This document shows positions 5,305-5,305 of a stretch of 5,305 nucleotides of DNA, one piece after another (positions within the stretch are counted from its first letter, which is position 1; every line of letters starts with the position of its first letter). A model generated the notes under the pieces. That model ran no database searches and had not been told where the DNA came from. It saw nothing but the letters and a program-made list of their open reading frames with translations. The translations under genes and the position numbers were made by a program. Source of the DNA: CAYSBK01 sp964429265 (GTDB lineage: Bacteria; Planctomycetota; Phycisphaerae; Sedimentisphaerales; Anaerobacaceae); assembly GCA_964429265.1 (NCBI GenBank), contig CAYSBK010000159.1, positions 1-5,305 of the forward strand, written 5' to 3'.

Positions 5305-5305
5305 T

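Noticed and set aside
1..5305. CRISPR arrays, insertion sequences, integrase or attachment sites
   Set aside because: I saw no regularly spaced repeats, transposase or integrase motifs, or duplicated tRNA 3' ends, although the tRNA pair would be a typical integration site.

Overview
The window looks like a piece of a GC-rich bacterial chromosome. It holds two tRNA genes, a three-gene operon (FHA protein, GspE/PilB-type ATPase, CvpA-like membrane protein) and a convergent gene for an exported helical-repeat protein. Neither tRNA encodes its 3' CCA, start codons are mixed (ATG, GTG) and ribosome-binding sites are of variable strength. With the exported HEAT-type protein and a GspE paralogue away from pilus genes, this suggests a Planctomycetota-like organism (perhaps Phycisphaerae). 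That placement is an inference from style, not from a marker gene.

Left part (1-540): no convincing protein gene. A sigma70-like promoter (4-32, + strand) is followed about 100 bases later by a perfect 14-bp hairpin and a pyrimidine-rich tail (104-143). Between them lies a second hairpin. Together they look like a complete unit for a small non-coding RNA of about 105 nt that I do not recognise. On the minus strand is a tRNA-Met(CAT)-tRNA-Glu(CTC) pair with its own consensus promoter at 418-447. That promoter diverges from the promoter (473-501) of the protein operon.

Centre (541-3132, + strand): three genes in one apparent transcript. The first is a short FHA-domain protein with an acidic tail. 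The second is a secretion/pilus-type hexameric ATPase with intact Walker A, Asp box, Walker B, His box and tetracysteine zinc site, whose usual N-terminal domains appear to be replaced by two hydrophobic segments. The third is a four-helix CvpA-like protein. No pilin, secretin, PilC/GspF or other secretion gene is visible. The operon reads as a small membrane-associated ATPase module with a phosphopeptide-reading partner; that reading is inference.

Right part (3133-5305): an exported protein of about 600 residues built of TPR-like and HEAT-like helical repeats runs on the minus strand and ends 18 bases from the end of the CvpA-like gene. It has a near-consensus promoter at 5112-5140 and a long leader. 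At the right edge the minus strand has an open frame to a stop at 5194-5196, possibly the basic C-terminus of a further gene that starts outside the window.
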